A DNA stretch of 64,000 bases from Hydrangea macrophylla (taxonomy: Eukaryota; Streptophyta; Magnoliopsida; Cornales; Hydrangeaceae), in the NCBI GenBank assembly GCA_033977485.1, contig CM066991.1, positions 51,066,850-51,130,849 on the forward strand, written 5' to 3'. Both the position numbers and the translations under genes were made by a program. Shown here piece by piece: positions 58,101-64,000 of this stretch; position 1 is the stretch's first letter, and each line of letters starts with the position of its first letter. The notes under the pieces are model-generated. The model ran no database searches, was not told the DNA's origin, and saw nothing but the letters and a program-made list of their open reading frames with translations.

Positions 58101-58385
58101 GTCAACGGGAACTTCCAGGTCTTCCGGGGGTCTTTGGGAGCTGACGATTTCATCTCATTTTACTTAAAAACTCTTTTTTTTACTTTTTCTTACGACATAG
58201 CATGTTTTCATAACTTTTGGACCAAATCTGTGAGTTTTCGGGCTCTCAGGGGCATTTTGGTCATTCTGAGCATTTTGAGAAATATAACTAACTTCTAGGA
58301 GTCCTTTTGAGTCTTTTTCGATCATTGTGAACCACCAAGCTATGGGTCTCTTAAATCTGATAGCCGACAAAATGGGGTGTCTACA
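55102..58385 (-). repeat. Element C 5' LTR (right copy)
   Basis: 3284 bp with TG...CA ends. CpG words at 57466-57529 number three here against two in the other LTR. TATATAAA on the minus strand is at 57321-57314. PBS-like CAGAGTCGCCA is at 55189-55199. It is longer than its partner partly by a short duplication near 55465-55500. Confidence 0.9.
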
Positions 58386-58530
58386 ATGCGCCTCGCGCCT
58401 TATACTCCGGTGTCAAACCAGGTAGCACGCTGAAAGACTGAGATGCGCTTCGCGCCTCATACTCCGGTGTATTCCAAGAATCATCTGATCGACTGAGATG
58501 CGCTTCACACCTTATACTCCAGTGTCGAAG
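58386..58530 (-). repeat. GCGCTTCGCGCC tandem repeat of element B, part 2
   Basis: Continuation of 44270-44759 after element C; about two to three more 58-bp units. Confidence 0.85.
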
Positions 58531-58549
58531 TGAGTTTACTCCGAAAAAT

Positions 58550-58672
58550 TCACAACCCTTCGCCCCCATCGGATATGTTTTCTCACAATGATCCGCAGCC
58601 CTTCGGCCTCGTCGGATATGTTTTCTCACAATGATCCGCAGCCCTTCGGCCCCGTCGGATATGTTTGCTCTA
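58550..58672 (-). repeat. 43-bp triplicate in element B
   Basis: Two full copies and a partial one of a unit with AATGATCCGCAGCCCTTCGG and CGTCGGATATGTTTTCTC. Not seen in A. Confidence 0.8.
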
Positions 58673-58674
58673 AA

Positions 58675-61600
58675 TTCGGGGTCAATCAAACTCAAATTCA
58701 TTTCATTTTTCAAAATCGGGAGTGAATCAGACTTGTTTTTCAATTTTCAAAATTTGGAGTCAAATCGACTCAAATTCTTTTCAATTTTCAAAACTTGGAG
58801 TCGAACTGACTCAAATTAATTTTATTTTTCAAAACCTAGAGTCGGGCAGACTCAAATTCACTTTATTTTTCAAAACCTGGAGTCAGACAGATTTAACTCA
58901 ATTTAATTCAAAATTTGGAGTCAATCAGACTCGAATCAGTTCAATCCCAAAAATCCAGAGTCCTTCAGACTTAATTCGATTTTCTAAAATCGAGAGTCCA
59001 TTTGACCCAACAAATTCCCTTCTTAGTCAAACAAATTTCATTCCATTTACTTTAAAAAATTCGGAGTCTAGTACATCAGACTCAAATTATTTCAAATTTC
59101 AAAATCGGGAGTCCGATGGACTTAAATTATTTCAAATATCTAAAGTCGGGGGTCCAATGGACTCAAATCCACTTCAATTTCCAAAATCGAGAATCAGTTA
59201 GACTCAATTTAATTCAATTTTCCGAAATTTGTAGTCAATCGAGCTTAATTTTTTTTTTTCAAATTTCGATCAGGAGTCAGCCAGACTCAAATAAACTCAA
59301 TTTTACCAAGTCCGGAGTCGATTCGACTCAATTCGAGTCCAAATTCAAATGCTAAATCAGGAGTCAATCAGACTTGATTCAATTCCTATTTCACAAAATC
59401 GGACAAAACCAGGAGTCAATCGGACTCAAAGAAATTCAAATTCACAAAACTGGACTTAAAGAATTTCTATTTCACAAAAGAATTTTTTACAAAATTGGGA
59501 GTCAATCGAACTCAAAGAATTTCTATTTCACAAGATTGGGAGTCAACCTGACTCAAAAGAATTTTTAATTTCCAAAAACATGAGCCAATCAGACTCAAAA
59601 TAATTTCATATTTCACAAGATTGGGAGTCAACCAGACTCAAAAGAATTTGTAATTTCCAAAAACATGAGTCATTCATACTCAAAAGAATTTTTAATTTCC
59701 AAAAACATGAGTCATTCAGGCTCAAAAGAATTTCTAATTTCCAAAAACATGAGCCAATCAGACTCAACATAATTTCTAATTTCAAAATCGGAGTCAAACA
59801 GACTCAAAATAATTTCAAATTTCTAGAACAGGAGTCAATTGGACTCGAATCGGATTCTATTTCACAACACCGAGAGTTAATCAAACTCAGATATAAAATT
59901 GGGAGTTGATCAGACTCAAAGAAATTCAAATTAAAAAACAGACTCAAATCGATTCAAAAACTCTAAAATCTGGAGTCAATCAGACTCAAATGAATTTGTC
60001 TAGAATTAGGAGTCAATCAAACTCAATTCAATTCAATTTAAGTTAGACTTTCATGAATCGGGAATCAGACGAACTCAATGATTTTAATTTCCGCAATCGG
60101 GAGCCAATCAGTTTCAACTTAATTTAACATTAAAATCTAGCAATAGTTAGATCCATTTTATAGCCCAAACTTTCGAAAGTTTGGAGTCAGTTAGACTCAA
60201 AGAATTCAATTCCAACAAAATTCGGAGTTTAGCAGACTCACAAATTCAAAGGGAGTCACATGGACCCAAAAATTCAATTTTCTTACACAAGGAGTCAATA
60301 AATTCACATTTTAAAACAAAAGAGTCATTCGGATCCATGGACCCACATTTCCACAACAACGGAGTCACTAGGACTCAAAAACTCGCATTTTACAACCACG
60401 GAGTCATTTGGACTCAAAATTTGCATTTTTCGACAACAGAGTCACTCGGACTCAATGAAATTCACGGAGCCACACGGACTCAACAAAAATTCACTTTTTA
60501 TACAAATGGAGTCACACGGACTCAAAGAATTTCCTATTTCAAAATCGAGGGTTAATTTATAACATTTCAAATTTTCTTAATCAGAGTCAATTTTGACTAA
60601 ACAAAAAATTCTAATTTTCAAAATCAGGAGTTAAATCAAACTCAATTTATTTCAATTCCCAAAATCGAGAGTCAAATTAGACTCAATTTAATTCAATTCA
60701 ATTCAATTTCTGAAATTAGGAGTCTATCAGTTCAATTCAGTTCATCGGAGTCGGTCAAACTTAGTTTTATTCAAATTCTAAAATCAGAAATTAGTCAGAT
60801 TCAATTCAATTCAATTCAACTTTTCAAAATCTGGAGTCAATCAGACTCATTTCAGTTCCATATTCTAAAATTGGAATTCAATCAGACTTAAATAATTTCT
60901 ATTTCACCAATTCAAAAGTCAATCAGACTCAAAGAATTCCTATTTCACAAATCTGGAGTCAATCAGACTCAAAGAATTTTAGTTTCAGAAAATTAGGAGT
61001 TGATAAAACTCAAAGAATTTCTGCTTCACAAAATTGGGAGTCAATCAGACTCAATTTAGTTCAAACTCATGAATCAGGAGTCAATTAGACTCAAACAAAT
61101 TCAAATTCTCAAAATCCAGAGTTCCGAGTTGATTCAACTTGAAACAACTCCTATTTCCAAAGGGGAGTCGCACTGATTCACATTTTAAAAAGGAGAGTCA
61201 TATGATCTTGAAAATTTTCACATTTCTCACTCAAACACGGATTCATACGGACTCAAAAAATTCACATTCAATAAACACGAAGTCATACGGACTAAAAAAA
61301 TTCATATATTTTTTTTAAAAAAAAATGGAGTCACGTGGACTCAAGAACTCAGTATTTTACATAAATGGAGTCCCACGAACCCAACAAATTCACATTTTTC
61401 ACAAACGGAGTCATACGGACTCAACAAATTCACATTTTATGCAAACAGAGTCATGCGGACTCAAGAGTCCATATTTTACATAAATGGAGTCATGCGGACT
61501 AAAAACATTATTTCATATAATCGGAGTCATGCGGACTCGAAAATTCATATTTTACACAGACGGAGTCATGTGGACTAAAAAATTCATATTTTACACAAGC

Positions 61601-62535
61601 GGAGTCATGTGGACTCAAAAATTCATATTTTATATAAACGGAGTCATGCGGACTCAAAATTTCATATTTCACAAAGACGGAGTCACGCGGACTCGAACTT
61701 TCATTTTTTTATTCAAACAAAGTCACACGGACTCAAAAATTCATATTTTACACAAACAAAGTCACGTGGACTCGAAAATTCATATTTTACATAAACGGAG
61801 TCATGCGGACTCAAAATTTCATATTTCACAAAGACGGAGTCATGCAGACTCGAAATTTCATTTCTTTATTCAAACAAAGTCACACGGACTCAAAAATTCA
61901 TATTTTACACAAACAGGGTCATGCGGACTCGAAAATTCATATTTTACATAAACGGAGTCATGCGGACTCAAAATTTCATATTTCACAAAGACGGAGTCAT
62001 GCGGACTCAAAATTTCATTTGTTTATTCAAACAAAGTCACACGGACTCAACAAATTCATTTTTTTACACAAACAGAGTCATACAAACCCAACAAACTTTT
62101 CTTTATACAAATGGAGTCACACAGACTCAAAGAATTAGTTTTAAAAAAAATGGATAGTCCTTGGACTCAAAGAAATGATTTTACAAAAAATAGGTAGTCC
62201 TCGGACTCAAAGAAATGATTTTACAAAAATGGATAGTCCTCCGACTCAAAGAAATGGTTTTACAAAAATAGGAAATCCTTGGACTCAAAGAATTGATTTT
62301 ACAAAAATGGGGAGTCCACGGACTCAAAGAATTGATTTTACAAACGCGGGGAGTCCTCGGACTCAAAGAATTGATTTTAAAAAAATGGGGAGTCCACGGA
62401 CTCAAAGAATTGATTTTACAAAAACGGGGAGTCATCGAACTCAAAGAATTGGTTTTTTTACAAAAATGGAGAGTCCTTGAACTCAAAGAATTGGTTTCAC
62501 GAAAGTAGGGAGTCCTCAGACTCAAAGAATTTCAA
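58675..62535 (-). repeat. GAGTC-N5-GACTC dyad satellite-like array
   Basis: Nearly 3.9 kb of roughly 40-45 bp units, about 85-90 by counting cores. Each has an inverted repeat GAGTC/GACTC around a short spacer and an A/T-rich linker such as AAAGAATTTCTATTTCACAA. There are zones: AATCA spacers to about 60240 and again 60830-61090; ATACG, ACACG or ATGCG spacers at 60250-60520 and 61240-62130; GAGTCC..GGACTC with short spacers and a regular ~40-bp period from 62150. Many frames stay open on both strands but have no start context or domain. Confidence 0.9.
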
Positions 62536-63115
62536 CGGAGCTGTGTAACCCTAGCGGTGTTTGGAAAGCATGATTTTCTACACTTGCAGTTCATTTGGAA
62601 GAAACACAATAATTGTGTCCAAAGAGGGAAGTCCTCTTTGCTCTCAGTCTTGGACCATTATCATATTTCCACTTTTAGTATTGTGTTGTGATAGTATTTA
62701 AAACTCCTGTTCGAATTGCTCTTAGGATGCTCATGGAGACTTTTCAAATCTTTATTCATCATCTTAAACCCACACGTTTGAGACCATTATTGACTCATCG
62801 AAGGAGGACAATCTTAACAAAGCAATTACAAAAGACAACTGACTCAAACTCTGTATTATTATGAATCAATGTGTTTTCATCGTGAATAATGTATCATCTC
62901 ACCTTTCATTTATTCATCACCTTACAATGGTAGTACTTCACCGACAAATCTAAACTTTGAAGATTCTCCCTTTTCGATTTACCTGGATTTTTTTTTTGCC
63001 TATCCAGAGTGTGCTTCAAATTAGTGCTTTAGCTTAGAGAATAAAAGACATTCTATTTCAATCCATTCAAAACAAGCTTGATTACTTGAGACCTTCTCTC
63101 TGACATAGAGGGATT
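62536..63115. other. Element B spacer shared with element A
   Basis: Parallels A at 7370-7910 (TTTGGAAGAAACAC, AAACCCACACRTTTGAGACC, GAATCAATGTG). No gene. Confidence 0.65.
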
Positions 63116-63117
63116 TT

Positions 63118-63261
63118 GGCAAATGAAGTTTGCCCCTAGTTTAAATAGGACTTGGAGGCATTGCTTCTGGGATTAAATAAGGTGTTCAGCAAACGAAGTT
63201 TGCCCCTAGTTTGGTAATATATATATATATATGGCTTCAGGCAAACTTACCCAAGTTTGCC
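63118..63261 (-). other. GGCAAAC/GTTTGCC hairpin cluster in element B
   Basis: Three hairpins: 63118-63134 (G-T at the stem end), 63188-63204 and 63240-63261 (stem extended to 9 bp, GGCAAACTT/AAGTTTGCC). All are followed by CC. Confidence 0.65.
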
Positions 63262-63348
63262 CCTAGTCCGAAGGAAGAAATCCAAAGGCACAAAGGGTGA
63301 TGCTTACGGTTTAGGGATGGTTATGGATCGAGAACCTTGCAAGGTTTG

Positions 63349-63486
63349 CCTACTTTTCCATGAACAGGAATCAGGTCCAGAGTAGTTCGGCCAAAGCTTA
63401 AAGAAAGTGCCAGATCATTGGTGGCGATCGAACCGAACAGGTTGCCTACGTATCCCCGAGTGGGAATCAGGTCGAGCGTAGTTCAA
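63349..63486 (-). other. CTACGT hairpin motif, copies 2 and 3 of element B
   Basis: 63350-63386 pairs CTACT/AGTAG and 63446-63482 pairs CTACG/CGTAG, each with the GGAATCAGGTC block. Confidence 0.6.
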
Positions 63487-63489
63487 GTA

Positions 63490-64000
63490 CTCTGGAGGTC
63501 TTGAAAAAATAAGGCTTCAAGAATAGGCGGGCTCTTCGAGCCATGCTTTCATATAGGTCCAATGAGTGCCTTTTCTGAAATGGGTGGCTTGTGGTAACCT
63601 TCGAACAGGATGATGAGAACATGAACTATTTCTCCATTTTTTTGTGTGGCGGTTGATTCTTTTCGCCTTTCACTAGCCAGTCTTTCTTTACAGCTCTTGT
63701 AACACATCATGTTTTAATCATACTCTATCATACTCACAAAGCAGTATCAACCCTCCAAATCACTTTTATCTTTCTCAAAGATATCTCTGCATTGTTTTAG
63801 GCTCACTTAGCCATTGAGCCTTCCACAAAATTTTGAGACTAATTGATACTATCAAATCTCTCTTTTCATTTCTAATTCATGTACCAATGATGCACTTTGA
63901 AGTGCTCAAGAATTCTCAATCTCATTTATTCTATACTTTTTCTTTTCTCTATCTCACTATCTTTGATTTTCTTCACGATTTTGATTGGCTAGAATTGGGT
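63490..64000. other. Element B spacer at window end
   Basis: Follows A at 8290-8870 in order and wording; pyrimidine-rich; no gene. The window ends before the expected gag. Confidence 0.6.

Larger units (their letters stand above)
44760..58385 (-). mobile_element. Element C: Tat/Ogre-like non-autonomous LTR retrotransposon
   Basis: 13.6 kb with LTRs 44760-47970 and 55102-58385, duplication ATGTG (44755-44759) and ATGCG (58386-58390; one difference). It has a tRNA-Arg primer site on the right, polypurine tract on the left and a frameshifted gag at 53575-52190. No protease, RT or integrase motif is seen in the 7.1 kb interior. It carries two tandem arrays, one in the leader and one in the 3' UTR. 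It is nested inside the repeat of element B, so it is the youngest of that stack. Confidence 0.9.
41194..64000 (-). mobile_element. Element B: Tat/Ogre-like, incomplete in window, split by element C
   Basis: Reverse orientation. The left (3') LTR is 41194-43847, preceded by CATGG as the expected 5-bp duplication. Its internal sequence is 43848-44759 and 58386 to the end. It parallels element A in order (PPT, GCGCTTCGCGCC repeat, GAGTC dyads, the TTTGGAAGAAACAC block, GGCAAAC hairpins, CTACGT hairpins) but with repeats expanded. The part that should contain gag, primer site and 5' LTR lies beyond 64000, so whether it has pol is unknown. Confidence 0.85.

Noticed and set aside
61484..62525. Repeat proteins in the GAGTC array (for example 155 and 114 residues)
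   Set aside because: Open frames exist on both strands and in several phases, as expected for a short repeat lacking stops.
58675..62535. CRISPR array
   Set aside because: Units are adjacent degenerate tandem repeats without unique spacers, in plant retrotransposon sequence.

Overview
The window is repeat-rich plant nuclear DNA, made essentially only of LTR retrotransposons nested inside one another. I found no host gene, rRNA gene or complete tRNA gene. The evidence for a flowering plant is the set of lineages: a Tekay-type chromovirus primed by initiator-Met tRNA, Athila-type elements primed by tRNA-Asp, and Tat/Ogre-like elements with 2.6-3.3 kb LTRs primed by tRNA-Arg. I cannot name the species.

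Layout from left to right. 1-660 is a broken Tekay-type gag in reverse. Element G (Tekay-type, forward) starts at 661. Its 5' LTR is split at 3058 by element A (Tat-like, reverse, 3059-14873, TSD CCTAC) and resumes to 14900. A decayed gag-pol follows (15221-19640), and its polypurine tract is split by an Athila-type solo LTR (19704-21366, TSD ATAGG). A short G-type LTR (21383-21998) is followed by another primer site and a second broken gag (22010-23500). Element E (Athila-type, forward) starts near 23502 and runs to 41193. It is interrupted by element D (reverse, 26362-34829), a Tekay-type solo LTR F (35156-38140, TSD AACAT) and a small hAT-like MITE (40304-40489). E is then broken in its RNase H by element B (Tat-like, reverse), which starts at 41194 and runs past the window end. 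B is itself split by element C (Tat-like, reverse, 44760-58385, TSD ATGTG/ATGCG).

A and C keep gag-like coding but no pol, and D keeps an open gag-protease frame but no reverse transcriptase or integrase. They look like non-autonomous elements that would need enzymes from relatives. G and E carry the decayed polymerases. Counting by eye, LTR pairs differ by about 2% (A) and 2.6% (D), so these insertions are fairly recent and their hosts E and G are older.

The most interesting structure is non-coding. (1) The primer-binding site of A continues into a 50-nt copy of tRNA-Arg positions 27-76 including CCA, with G where the wobble inosine would be. (2) The 3' UTRs of A, B and C share two families of iterated hairpins. 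(3) The GAGTC-N5-GACTC dyad has grown from about 3 units in A to roughly 85-90 in B, a satellite in the making. (4) Unrelated LTR families each carry a cluster of short CpG palindromes upstream of the TATA box, with a different word in each family.
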